From a virus: a DNA stretch of 30,378 nt. The translations under genes were made by a program, and so were the position numbers. The DNA lies in the IMG/VR virus record IMGVR_UViG_3300036770_005734, positions 1 through 30,378 of that record; one strand, 5' to 3'. Under the pieces are notes generated by a model. The model was given only the letters and a program-made list of their open reading frames with translations. It ran no database searches and had not been told where the DNA came from. The first letter of the stretch is position 1; each line of letters starts with the position of its first letter. Below are positions 20,520 to 26,037 of the stretch, in pieces.

Positions 20520-21306
20520 CAACCTCTGAAGCAATCTGCGGGCCTCCCTGAATCTGTGGGAGAATCTGATTGGGTTGCTTGGCGCTGGTTTGCGGCAGGG
20601 CGCGTTCGATCACGGCGGTGGCCTGACGGATGAGCAGGGCATCGCCCTCCTGGAGCGTGCCGCGATCCACGGCGGCCTGCACGCCGAGATCCGTAAGACG
20701 CACGACCTTGTCGCGCGTGGTGGCCTCGTCATCCAGGATGAGAGCCACGCTCTTGCCGATGAGCACCTTGTCACCCTCCTGGATGACGCCACGCGATTGA
20801 GCGAGGGCGAGGCCGATGTCCGTGAGCGAGACGACGAGCTGGCGCTGCGGAGTCGTGCAGGAGCAAACCGCGAACAGCGAACCGAGAACGGCGAACGTCT
20901 TGAGCGCGTCTTGAGCGCCGGTGAAGGCGAGCTTTTGGTGCAGGCCAAGCTTGGAGGCGGCGACATTCGCGCCAAAGAGGGAAAGCGCGACCGGGTCCTC
21001 CACATTGACCACGTGGCCTTGTGTGGCGAGGTAGCCGGAGAAGGCCGCCACGCCTTGAGACACGAGGGAGCCGAGGGCTTTGCGCAGCATCCCGGCGGTG
21101 CTGTCGTCAATGACATCGAGCGTGCGGCTGTCCGTGCTCCACTTGAGCTTGACGATCCAGCTCCACAGCGCGGAGACGGCGAAGATGATCAGCGCGGTGA
21201 GGAGTGAGGCGGTGGAGTCCGCGTTGACCGTGATGCCCTGGGCGGCCAGGGTGCCAGCGAAGGCCGCGAGGGCCTGACGAATGAGGAGGGCGATGAACGA
21301 GTTCAT
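20512..21306 (-). CDS. Holin-like membrane protein with internal duplications and an array-encoded hydrophobic middle, 264 aa
   Basis: The first half has a Gly/Ala-rich repeat (IRQALAAFAGTLAAQGITV at 10-28, matched by LRKALGSLVSQGVAAFSGYL at 74-93) and a transmembrane segment LLTALIIFAVSALWSWIV at 35-52. The middle, TFAVLGSLFAVCSC (137-150), is hydrophobic, is encoded by five GTTCGCT-family heptamers (20865-20899), and reads like a lipoprotein leader ending in a Cys. The second half contains another duplication (LTDIGLALAQSRGVIQEGDK at 161-180; LTDLGVQAAVDRGTLQEGD at 204-222). The protein could be a fusion of a holin-like part and a lipoprotein (o-spanin-like) part. Start Met at 21306 is first in a hairpin-preceded frame. 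Function is unsure. Confidence 0.6.
   Translation of the reverse strand: MNSFIALLIRQALAAFAGTLAAQGITVNADSTASLLTALIIFAVSALWSWIVKLKWSTDSRTLDVIDDSTAGMLRKALGSLVSQGVAAFSGYLATQGHVVNVEDPVALSLFGANVAASKLGLHQKLAFTGAQDALKTFAVLGSLFAVCSCTTPQRQLVVSLTDIGLALAQSRGVIQEGDKVLIGKSVALILDDEATTRDKVVRLTDLGVQAAVDRGTLQEGDALLIRQATAVIERALPQTSAKQPNQILPQIQGGPQIASEVGN
20865..20899. repeat. 5-unit GAACCGC heptamers inside the 264-aa gene
   Basis: Five units (AAACCGC, GAACAGC, GAACCGA, GAACGGC, GAACGTC) on the plus strand encode, on the minus strand, the hydrophobic stretch at residues 136-147. Confidence 0.88.
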
Positions 21307-21311
21307 GAGCG

Positions 21312-21400
21312 GCGGCGGGTGGGATGAGATGAGGGTGTCATCTACCCGCCGCGCGGATGGGCGGCCTCCCGCCGACCATGCAAGACAACGGGAGACCGCC
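21312..21400 (-). ncRNA. Two consecutive hairpins upstream of the late operon
   Basis: Hairpin 1 has arms GCGGCGGGT (21312-21320) and ACCCGCCGC (21344-21352), extended inside by GATGA/TCATC. Hairpin 2 has arms 21360-21371 and 21389-21400. Its single mismatch on the plus strand (C opposite A) becomes a G-U pair on the minus-strand RNA, so the structure is complete only in late-operon transcripts. A structured leader RNA is the inference. Confidence 0.4.
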
Positions 21401-21469
21401 ACACCGAGCCTCATGCACCAACCAAGAGCATGCGCGGGTAGCGGCCCCAGCTTCCGCGTGGTTTGCGTG

Positions 21470-21503
21470 CGCGCACCTGGCCGCAAGCGCCGGTGGGAGG
21501 CGT
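21470..21503. repeat. 34-bp dispersed element, copy B
   Basis: Differs from the copy at 13438-13471 at one position (21477) and likewise touches a CAGTG array on its right side. The shared context suggests element and array travel together. Confidence 0.85.
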
Positions 21504-21585
21504 TTCAGTGAGTCAGTGAGTCAGTGAGTCAGCGCGTCAGTGCGTCAGTGCGTCAGTGCGTCAGTGAGTCAGTGAGTCAGTGCGG
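21503..21585. repeat. Octamer array (AGTGAGTC and GCGTCAGT)
   Basis: About ten octamer units, AGTGAGTC changing to GCGTCAGT and back to AGTGAGTC, lie between the 34-bp element and the inverted repeat before the small plus-strand gene. Confidence 0.96.
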
Positions 21586-21611
21586 TAAAAAAATCATTTC
21601 CCCGCTTGACG

Positions 21612-21643
21612 GGCGGCGCGGCTTTAAAAGCCTCTGCGCCGCC
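21612..21643 (+). promoter_or_regulatory. 32-base inverted repeat abutting the start codon at 21644
   Basis: Outer arms GGCGGCGC (21612-21619) and GCGCCGCC (21636-21643), inner arms GGCTTT (21620-21625) and AAAGCC (21627-21632), with only a single central base and a three-base bulge. It ends exactly one base before ATG. It could be an operator (dimer site) or an mRNA hairpin that hides the start. Confidence 0.5.
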
Positions 21644-21802
21644 ATGGGCATGCCGGAGAGCGAGAGCACCGTGAGGGCCATGCTCGGCACCTATGAGCGA
21701 CCGGATGGCCCACGCATACCCCACCCCGAGAAGATCAAGGCGGCCCGCACGTGGCTTCTTAAAGCTCGCCGCCATGTCGAGAAACATGGCGAGGTTGACT
21801 GA
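21644..21802 (+). CDS. Small unrecognised protein in the middle of the late region, 52 aa
   Basis: A short basic helical protein (MGMPESESTVRAMLGTYERP, ending KHGEVD) read opposite to its neighbours and followed after 13 bases by a strong terminator. ATG at 21644 is chosen as the first Met after the array; ATG at 21650 is an alternative, and the frame is open upstream only because the array happens to be open there. The first half could hold a helix-turn-helix. Its place beside the late operon start makes a late regulator imaginable, but no family is recognised. Confidence 0.5.
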   Translation: MGMPESESTVRAMLGTYERPDGPRIPHPEKIKAARTWLLKARRHVEKHGEVD

Positions 21803-21815
21803 ACGGCGGGGCGTC

Positions 21816-21844
21816 AAAAGCCGCCCCCCACCGGGCGGCTTTTT
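21816..21844. terminator. Bidirectional rho-independent terminator
   Basis: Stem AGCCGCCC (21819-21826) and GGGCGGCT (21833-21840) with a six-base loop is flanked by A4 on the left and T4-5 on the right, so it works in both directions. It ends the plus-strand 52-aa gene and the minus-strand pair 22634-21850, which converge here. Confidence 0.85.
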
Positions 21845-21849
21845 GTCAG

Positions 21850-22344
21850 TCAGTGCGCCTTGAGCGCCGCGCGCAACTGCTCCGCGATGAGACACAGCGC
21901 GCCCGTGAAGGCGAGGCCGAGGCCGCACAGCGCGGCGAGCAGACGGTTGAGCATGAGCCCGAGATTGTGCACCTGCTGCGATCCGGCCGCGACGCCTGTG
22001 TCATACAGGGCCAGAGCAACGAAGGTGATGCCTCCGCCAATCACGAGCAGCACCCGTCCGGCGATCACCAGGCCAGGCGTCGGCACTGGCGGCGGCTGTG
22101 AGGCGAGCCGTTTCTCTTCAGCCTCTATCCGCTCCCGTTCGATTTGCTTCTGACGTTCACGGTTCTCGGCGAACCACTCCCGCTCCTCAGCGAGGCGCGC
22201 CTCCCGCTTGCGCGCCATCTCCGCCTTTTCCTCCGGAGTCAGGCGCAGATGATTGATCAGCGCGACCAGGCTCCAGGCGATGATGAGCGCCACGATCACG
22301 GTGGCGAACACGGTGGCCCCAAGACTGGCGACGGCGAGGATCAT
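21850..22344 (-). CDS. Three-span membrane protein with central coiled coil, 164 aa
   Basis: One N-terminal membrane segment (VFATVIVALIIAWSLVALI, 12-30) is followed by a strongly charged helix of about 50 residues rich in Glu, Arg and Lys, a proline-rich turn (QPPPVPTPG), and two further membrane segments (LVIAGRVLLVIGGGITFVAL and LGLMLNRLLAALCGLGLAF region). Its start overlaps the stop of the upstream RHH gene (ATGA), so the two are translated together. I do not recognise a family. A superinfection-exclusion or lysogenic conversion role is possible for a membrane protein co-expressed with a putative repressor, but is only inference. Confidence 0.65.
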   Translation of the reverse strand: MILAVASLGATVFATVIVALIIAWSLVALINHLRLTPEEKAEMARKREARLAEEREWFAENRERQKQIERERIEAEEKRLASQPPPVPTPGLVIAGRVLLVIGGGITFVALALYDTGVAAGSQQVHNLGLMLNRLLAALCGLGLAFTGALCLIAEQLRAALKAH

Positions 22345-22634
22345 GGCTTGCGTGTGCGTTTGGGTTTCTCGTATTTCACTTCGCGCCGCTGCTCGGCAGC
22401 GGGCTTTGTTGCGGCCTCCATCACCACAGCGTGTCGATGCGAACCAGCACGCGGAGGCGGAAATATCATGTCATCGGTGACATTCATGCCCATTCCTTTG
22501 AGCTTCTCCGCGATGGCCTGACGAAACCATAACGAGCGGTCAGCAAACCCCCGCGCCTTGTCGATGAGGGAGAGCAGTTTGTTATCAAGTTTGAAGCCAA
22601 CGAATTCTTGGCCTTCTCGGGGGGAGCTGGGCAT
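22341..22634 (-). CDS. Ribbon-helix-helix-type regulator, 97 aa
   Basis: The N-terminal half (EFVGFKLDNKLLSLIDKARG, then SLWFRQAIAEKLKGMG) has the strand-helix-turn-helix order of Arc/MetJ-like DNA-binding proteins. The C-terminal half is basic and probably disordered. It is read divergently from a second RHH protein at 22717, with an AT-rich control region between them. It could be the lysogenic repressor or an antagonist of the neighbour. It is translationally coupled to the downstream membrane protein. Confidence 0.65.
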   Translation of the reverse strand: MPSSPREGQEFVGFKLDNKLLSLIDKARGFADRSLWFRQAIAEKLKGMGMNVTDDMIFPPPRAGSHRHAVVMEAATKPAAEQRREVKYEKPKRTRKP

Positions 22635-22642
22635 GGCAAAAG

Positions 22643-22713
22643 GTTAAACAGATTTATCCAAATGCAAATTCCCGTTGCGCGGGTGTTTAACTCAGTTAAT
22701 ATCGTTTTAACAC
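22643..22713. promoter_or_regulatory. Putative operator half-sites in divergent control region
   Basis: GTTAAACA at 22643-22650 and its exact reverse complement TGTTTAAC at 22684-22691 flank the region, and a related GTTTTAACA lies at 22704-22712. The stretch is the most AT-rich of the window. RHH proteins often bind short inverted sites like these; binding is inferred. Confidence 0.5.
22675..22702 (+). promoter_or_regulatory. Candidate early promoter
   Basis: TTGCGC at 22675-22680 and TAATAT at 22697-22702 are separated by 16 bases and overlap the TGTTTAAC site. Transcription would start around 22709, only about eight bases before the ATG at 22717, giving an almost leaderless first gene. 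Confidence 0.5.
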
Positions 22714-22716
22714 CTG

Positions 22717-22911
22717 ATGAAAACCCGCGCTAAAACCAAGCGCCCACGCGGCGCAGTGAAAAAGAGCAATGCTCATCTCCTTGGAGCCTATGTCCCGACC
22801 GCAATGTCGGAACTCGTCAATCAAGCGGTCGAGATGCTCGACACCGACCGAAGCAAGTTCTTCCGCGCCGCTGTGCGCGAGAAGCTCGAACGGCACGGCC
22901 TGGCCGCCTGA
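22717..22911 (+). CDS. Ribbon-helix-helix-type regulator, first early gene, 64 aa
   Basis: A small basic protein with a Lys/Arg-rich N-terminus (KTRAKTKRPRGAVKKS) and a C-terminal RHH-like part: strand AHLLGAYVPT, helix AMSELVNQAVEML, turn DTDRS, helix KFFRAAVREKLERHG. It is the first gene of the plus-strand operon and faces the other RHH gene across the control region. It probably regulates the divergent promoters. The start is ATG 22717, just after the putative operator. Confidence 0.65.
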   Translation: MKTRAKTKRPRGAVKKSNAHLLGAYVPTAMSELVNQAVEMLDTDRSKFFRAAVREKLERHGLAA

Positions 22912-22937
22912 ACCCCAACCCACAACCCAACACCGCC

Positions 22938-23111
22938 ATGACCCCGCAGCAACTCATCAACCAATGGCTCCAGGAGGCCGCGCAGCTCCGCGCGGACGCG
23001 GAGATCCGGCGCAAGAACGGCATGCACGAATCCTCCCGTGGCATGCGCCTGAAGGCCGACCACCTGACCGACTGCGCCGAGCAACTGCAACGCATCACGC
23101 CAGCGCCATGA
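22938..23111 (+). CDS. Small helical protein, 57 aa
   Basis: The frame MTPQQLINQWLQEAAQLRAD to LQRITPAP is helical, rich in Gln and charged residues, with no membrane segment or Cys. Its stop overlaps the start of the next gene (ATGA at 23108-23111), the coupling style of this operon, which supports it as real. It begins 26 bases after the previous stop. No family is recognised. Small helical proteins of this type are common in phage early operons. Confidence 0.65.
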   Translation: MTPQQLINQWLQEAAQLRADAEIRRKNGMHESSRGMRLKADHLTDCAEQLQRITPAP

Positions 23112-23383
23112 GCCGATACCAACAACTCAAAGAACAGGCGCATAACCAGGTGTGCGAGTGGATGCGCTGCCTCGACTGGCGCGAAACTGCGACACCGGAA
23201 ACGCTGAAGGGCATGATCGCTTCCATCTTCCGCAACCGGCACAAAGACCGGCCGCGCTTCAAGCGCGCGACCTGCGCCTGGAACAAGCGGCAGACCGTCC
23301 GTCTTCCGTCTGAGGAGCGGCGGCGCGCAGTGCTCTATCTTGCCCGGCTCGAACTCATCGAGTCAGACCACCTCTTCCGCTGA
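23108..23383 (+). CDS. Small basic early protein, 91 aa
   Basis: A basic, helix-rich protein (MSRYQQLKEQAHNQVCEWMR, later FRNRHKDRPRFKRATCAWNK). The Arg/Lys density suggests nucleic acid binding. The start at 23108 is chosen because it overlaps the previous stop; the longer frame from 22769 only reads antisense-like sequence. The TGA stop is the first unit of a (TGACGCAC) array. No family is recognised. Confidence 0.65.
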   Translation: MSRYQQLKEQAHNQVCEWMRCLDWRETATPETLKGMIASIFRNRHKDRPRFKRATCAWNKRQTVRLPSEERRRAVLYLARLELIESDHLFR

Positions 23384-23440
23384 CGCACTGACGCACTGAC
23401 GCACTGACGCACTGACGCACTGACGCACTGACGCACTGAC
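23381..23440. repeat. 7.5-unit perfect TGACGCAC octamer array
   Basis: Seven full copies plus four bases of TGACGCAC without a mismatch. The first TGA is the stop codon of the 91-aa gene, so the array gives a stop in all three frames immediately after it. A small hairpin CGAGCG-GTGAA-CGCTCG follows at 23444-23460. Confidence 0.98.
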
Positions 23441-23498
23441 TTTCGAGCGGTGAACGCTCGCCCGCTACAAGCACCCACCAACACCAACACCCACGACC

Positions 23499-23864
23499 AT
23501 GACCCTGACCAAGACACCGAAGATCCCCATCCCGCAGCGGACGCGGATGCAACTGGACCGCAGCGCCACCGCGCTGCGCCTGATGCAGGGCCCGGCCGTC
23601 ATCGTGCGGCGCGATGAGGCGGAGATCACCCGCCTCAAGGCGGCCCTGAAAGCCGCTGAAGAGGCGCGGGATGCCGCCCTCAATGCGGCCGCCGCACGTG
23701 CGCACCGCGAGGAGCGCGTGAAAACCATCACCCTGCGCGTGGTGGACAACCGCCTCGCGTGGGCGGCGAAGATGGGCCTGACGCAGCGCCAGCCGCTCGT
23801 CGTCATGCAGACCGAGCGCATCGTGACCGCCGACGTGTGGCAACTGCCCCCGAATGAGGAGTGA
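23499..23864 (+). CDS. Coiled-coil early protein, 121 aa
   Basis: The basic N-terminus (KTPKIPIPQRTRMQLDRS) is followed by a helix-forming stretch AEITRLKAALKAAEEARDAA, then RVKTITLRVVDNRLAWAAK and a short beta-like C-terminal part ending PPNEE. No membrane segment or metal motif. It lies between two array junctions in the early operon. The family is not recognised. Confidence 0.6.
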   Translation: MTLTKTPKIPIPQRTRMQLDRSATALRLMQGPAVIVRRDEAEITRLKAALKAAEEARDAALNAAAARAHREERVKTITLRVVDNRLAWAAKMGLTQRQPLVVMQTERIVTADVWQLPPNEE

Positions 23865-23928
23865 GCCACAGCCCAGCCAGGCAAGGCCGAATGCCGCATC
23901 GCCAGCGGCCCCGGCACTGCCCCACCGA

Positions 23929-23960
23929 GAACTGAGAACAGCGAACTGAGAACTGAGAAC
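23929..23960. repeat. ACTGAGA-family heptamers
   Basis: GAACTGA-type heptamers, one of them GAACAGC, lie directly before the ATG of the 63-aa gene. Confidence 0.9.
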
Positions 23961-23961
23961 C

Positions 23962-24153
23962 ATGCACACCGCCGCAGCGAACAGCGAAATTAATGAAAGC
24001 ATTCGCCCTGAAGTCGTCCGCAAACACAAGGCCGCTCTCGCCGCCGCTCAAATCATTGAGCGCATCATGCACAATCCATTCATCCGCGGCTGGAGCGATG
24101 AGGGAAACGAAGAACTGCACCAGCTTATTCGAGACCTCCGCGCCCGGGTCTGA
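23962..24153 (+). CDS. Small helical early protein, 63 aa
   Basis: A short helical protein (residues 10-40 rich in Ala, Arg, Lys and Ile; AALAAAQIIERIMHNPFI) without membrane segment. ACTGAGA heptamers bound it on both sides, and the start follows the array by one to two bases with no Shine-Dalgarno sequence. The end (IRDLRARV) is followed by a further array. No family is recognised. Confidence 0.55.
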   Translation: MHTAAANSEINESIRPEVVRKHKAALAAAQIIERIMHNPFIRGWSDEGNEELHQLIRDLRARV

Positions 24154-24191
24154 GCACTGAGAACAGCGAACTGAGAACTGAGAACTGAGCA
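24154..24191. repeat. ACTGAGA-family heptamers
   Basis: Five units (ACTGAGA, ACAGCGA, ACTGAGA, ACTGAGA, ACTGAGC) fill the gap between the 63-aa and 174-aa genes. Confidence 0.93.
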
Positions 24192-24197
24192 CCAACC

Positions 24198-24722
24198 ATG
24201 AACCCCGCCCACGATCCCCTCGACCCGCAGATCGCCCGCTTTGCCCGCGAGGCCACGCCGGAGATGTCCATCGCCCAGGCGGCGAGCATTTTGGGGTTCT
24301 GCGAAGACACCGTGAAGCGCCTCTGTCGCAACGGCCTCTTGAGAGCGAAGGCGATGGAGGGCGCACGACACGAGAGCCAGGCGGAGCGGGAGCGCCGCGA
24401 GAGCGGCCGCGACAACCCACGGCGCAACACCCAGCCGAAGCGGCGGTGGACCATCACGCAGCAGGCACTCATGACCTACATCATCGAGAGCGTGCGCGGG
24501 GACAAGACGCTCATCCTCACGGCGGTGCGCGAGTTGTGCCCGCGATGGCTGGCGGTGGCGGAGGCGGCGGCGAAGGGCAAGGAGCCAGTGCCCAGTGCCC
24601 AGTGCTCAGTGCCCAGTGCGGCGGAGCTGCCAGCCAATGTCATTCCCATGCGGCGCGGCAAGAGCGCGACGCCCGCCGACCCCTTCGCGGGCCACCCCGA
24701 ACTTTTCAGCCGAGTAGGCTGA
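24198..24722 (+). CDS. MerR/excisionase-type helix-turn-helix protein with internal array, 174 aa
   Basis: An N-terminal HTH of the excisionase/MerR kind is visible: MSIAQAASILGFCEDTVKRL at about 23-42 followed by CRNGLLRAKAM, the usual order of a DNA-binding helix and wing. A basic, Arg-rich region follows (ERERRESGRDNPRR), then a helix MTYIIESVRGDKTLIL. Residues about 130-141 (PVPSAQCSVPSA) are encoded by five CAGTGCC heptamers (24586-24620). It may be an early regulator of phage transcription. The C-terminal FAGHPELFSRVG is unremarkable. Confidence 0.68.
   Translation: MNPAHDPLDPQIARFAREATPEMSIAQAASILGFCEDTVKRLCRNGLLRAKAMEGARHESQAERERRESGRDNPRRNTQPKRRWTITQQALMTYIIESVRGDKTLILTAVRELCPRWLAVAEAAAKGKEPVPSAQCSVPSAAELPANVIPMRRGKSATPADPFAGHPELFSRVG
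24586..24620. repeat. 5-unit CAGTGCC heptamers inside the HTH gene
   Basis: Units CAGTGCC, CAGTGCC, CAGTGCT, CAGTGCC, CAGTGCG. The unit holds no stop in any forward frame, which lets the gene read through. Confidence 0.92.
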
Positions 24723-24726
24723 ACAA

Positions 24727-24760
24727 CTGAACAACCGAACAGCGAACCAAGAACTGAGAA
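24727..24760. repeat. GAACAGC/ACTGAGA heptamers
   Basis: Degenerate units mixing GAACAAC, CGAACAG and ACTGAGA types follow the HTH gene. Confidence 0.8.
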
Positions 24761-24778
24761 CCCACAACAGACCAGACC

Positions 24779-25462
24779 ATGCACCCGACCCAACACAGCC
24801 CCATCACGCGCCGGAAGGCGCGAATGACGAATGACGAATGCGGAATGACGAAGGCCATTCCATGCGGCGACCAGGACATCCTGGATGCGATCCGCGAACT
24901 CGCGACGCGGCAGAGCACCTGTTACGTGATGATCGCCGATCTGCGCGTCCGCCTCGGCCTCACTGAGGATGACCGCGACTGGCTCACGCGCACGATCCAG
25001 CGCCTCGATGCCGAGGGACGCGTGATGCTCTCTCCCGTCGAGCGTCCGCAGCAGCTCGCGCTGTATCAAGCGCCATGGTATGTGCGCAACGCCAGCGGCG
25101 TGCCCTGCCATGAGATCACGGTGCCAGCGGCGGATCTGGCTCCGGAGAGCACGGAGCTGCTCAGCGCGTTTCGCATGCTCGAAGCCGCCCAAAACGAAAT
25201 GCGCGAGGGCTGGGTGCCTGAGGCATCGGGAGCGCAGATCTCCGCGTCTGCCGAATTCGGCAAGGCGAGAGCCTTGCCCTCCAACGCGATGCCTCCGCCG
25301 CCCTGGCCGCGTGCAGCGGATGCCAGCACACTCAACCCCACAGTTCAGCAACGCCGCATCACCGATCTCGTGCTCGGCGCGGCGCAGACCCTGGCAGGCA
25401 TGGCCAGCGCCGCACGCCTGCCGCGAATCCTCCAGGGCAACCTCAACCAGGAGGCCGCGTGA
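24779..25462 (+). CDS. Winged-helix-like early protein, 227 aa
   Basis: The central part (AIRELATRQSTCYVMIADLR, then DDRDWLTRTIQRLDAEGRVM) looks like a winged helix, followed by a Pro/Ala-rich C-terminal half with no clear domain. Residues 15-25 (RMTNDECGMTK) are encoded by a GAATGAC array (24822-24856). In the third unit the in-frame TGA position is TGC. The start is ambiguous: Met1 at 24779 or Met at 24824 or 24845 are possible, and none has a clear Shine-Dalgarno sequence. The stop overlaps the next start (TGATG at 25460-25464). The winged helix suggests DNA binding; function unknown. Confidence 0.62.
   Translation: MHPTQHSPITRRKARMTNDECGMTKAIPCGDQDILDAIRELATRQSTCYVMIADLRVRLGLTEDDRDWLTRTIQRLDAEGRVMLSPVERPQQLALYQAPWYVRNASGVPCHEITVPAADLAPESTELLSAFRMLEAAQNEMREGWVPEASGAQISASAEFGKARALPSNAMPPPPWPRAADASTLNPTVQQRRITDLVLGAAQTLAGMASAARLPRILQGNLNQEAA
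24822..24856. repeat. GAATGAC heptamers inside the 227-aa gene
   Basis: Units GAATGAC, GAATGAC, GAATGCG, GAATGAC, GAAGGCC. The third unit is the one whose TGA would be in frame, and it has TGC instead. Confidence 0.92.
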
Positions 25463-25695
25463 TGAAAGACTGTGAAGCCATCAAGCTCTTCAAGGGGGAC
25501 CAAGTGAGGCACAAGCGTTACGGCGCGGCGACTGTGAGGGAAGTCCTGACCTGCGACGGCTCCCTTTTCGGAGTCGTGATCTCGCCATCGACCCAAGAGG
25601 GGAAGCGCCTTCTGGCGCAAGACTCAATATTCACACAGGCAGCAGATTTTCTCGAAGACAATGCCGGGCAACTGACCTGCCCCACTGACCACTGA
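25462..25695 (+). CDS. Small SH3/Tudor-like protein, 77 aa
   Basis: The sequence FKGDQVRHKRYGAATVREVL is the recurrent G-D-x-V-x-H-x-x-Y-G-x-x-x-V pattern of small Tudor/SH3-like barrels (as in CarD and UvrD C-terminal domains), here ending after about 60 residues. The start ATG 25462 overlaps the previous stop; a GTG three bases upstream is an alternative. The last residues PTDH-stop come from the CACTGA array and match the C-terminus of an unrelated late protein (19348-19770). A modulator of RNA polymerase or helicase is possible but not shown. Confidence 0.62.
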   Translation: MKDCEAIKLFKGDQVRHKRYGAATVREVLTCDGSLFGVVISPSTQEGKRLLAQDSIFTQAADFLEDNAGQLTCPTDH

Positions 25696-25710
25696 CCCAC
25701 TGACCCACTG
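25676..25710. repeat. CACTGACC heptamer-type array
   Basis: CCCACTGACC units end the SH3-like gene and run to the next ATG at 25714. The stop codon is in the array. Confidence 0.9.
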
Positions 25711-25713
25711 ATT

Positions 25714-26019
25714 ATGGACCCCTGGACCACCTACCTCATCCTCACCACCGGCATCGCGGCTCACCTCTACCTGGCGTGGCTGCTCGTGCGCGCGCTCATC
25801 GCGCAGCGCCGCGAGTGGAAGCACCACAACGATGATCTGCGCACGATCCTGAAGCGCCCCGCGCAAGCCGAGGCGCTGCATGCGGCGCTGTGCCGCACAC
25901 CTGACGAGCCCGCGCTCGAAGAATCGCTGAAGGCCGTGACACTCGGTCAACGCGTCCTCGGCGTGATCGTCATCCTTGGCCTCGGCCTGATGCTCGCGGC
26001 CTGTTTCTCTGACCTCTGA
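25714..26019 (+). CDS. Two-span membrane protein, 101 aa
   Basis: An N-terminal membrane span (TYLILTTGIAAHLYLAWLLV) is followed by a basic, charged stretch of 40 residues and a second span VLGVIVILGLGLMLAACF close to the C-terminus. Such small double-span proteins appear in many phage early operons as exclusion or host-takeover proteins. No family recognised. The start at 25714 comes three bases after the array. Confidence 0.6.
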   Translation: MDPWTTYLILTTGIAAHLYLAWLLVRALIAQRREWKHHNDDLRTILKRPAQAEALHAALCRTPDEPALEESLKAVTLGQRVLGVIVILGLGLMLAACFSDL

Positions 26020-26037
26020 TCTTTATTCTCTAACCTC

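Larger units (their letters stand above)
21307..21643. other. Structured 337-base region without a credible gene; probable late-operon leader
   Basis: It separates the minus-strand late operon from the divergent small plus-strand gene, so late promoters are expected here. It contains two strong inverted repeats (21312-21352 and 21360-21400), a palindrome GTGCGCGCAC (about 21467-21476), the second copy of the 34-bp element (21470-21503), a long octamer array (21503-21585) and a 32-base inverted repeat (21612-21643). The frames crossing it look like shadow. I could not pick convincing -10/-35 boxes. Confidence 0.6.

Noticed and set aside
21307-21486. Upstream extension of the 264-aa gene to 21486
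   Set aside because: The added residues read through the hairpins and are Arg-rich low-quality sequence; Met at 21306 starts a typical membrane-protein N-terminus.
21524-21643. Earlier GTG start for the small plus-strand gene
   Set aside because: The added 40 codons lie in the octamer array and the inverted repeat; the first ATG is at 21644.
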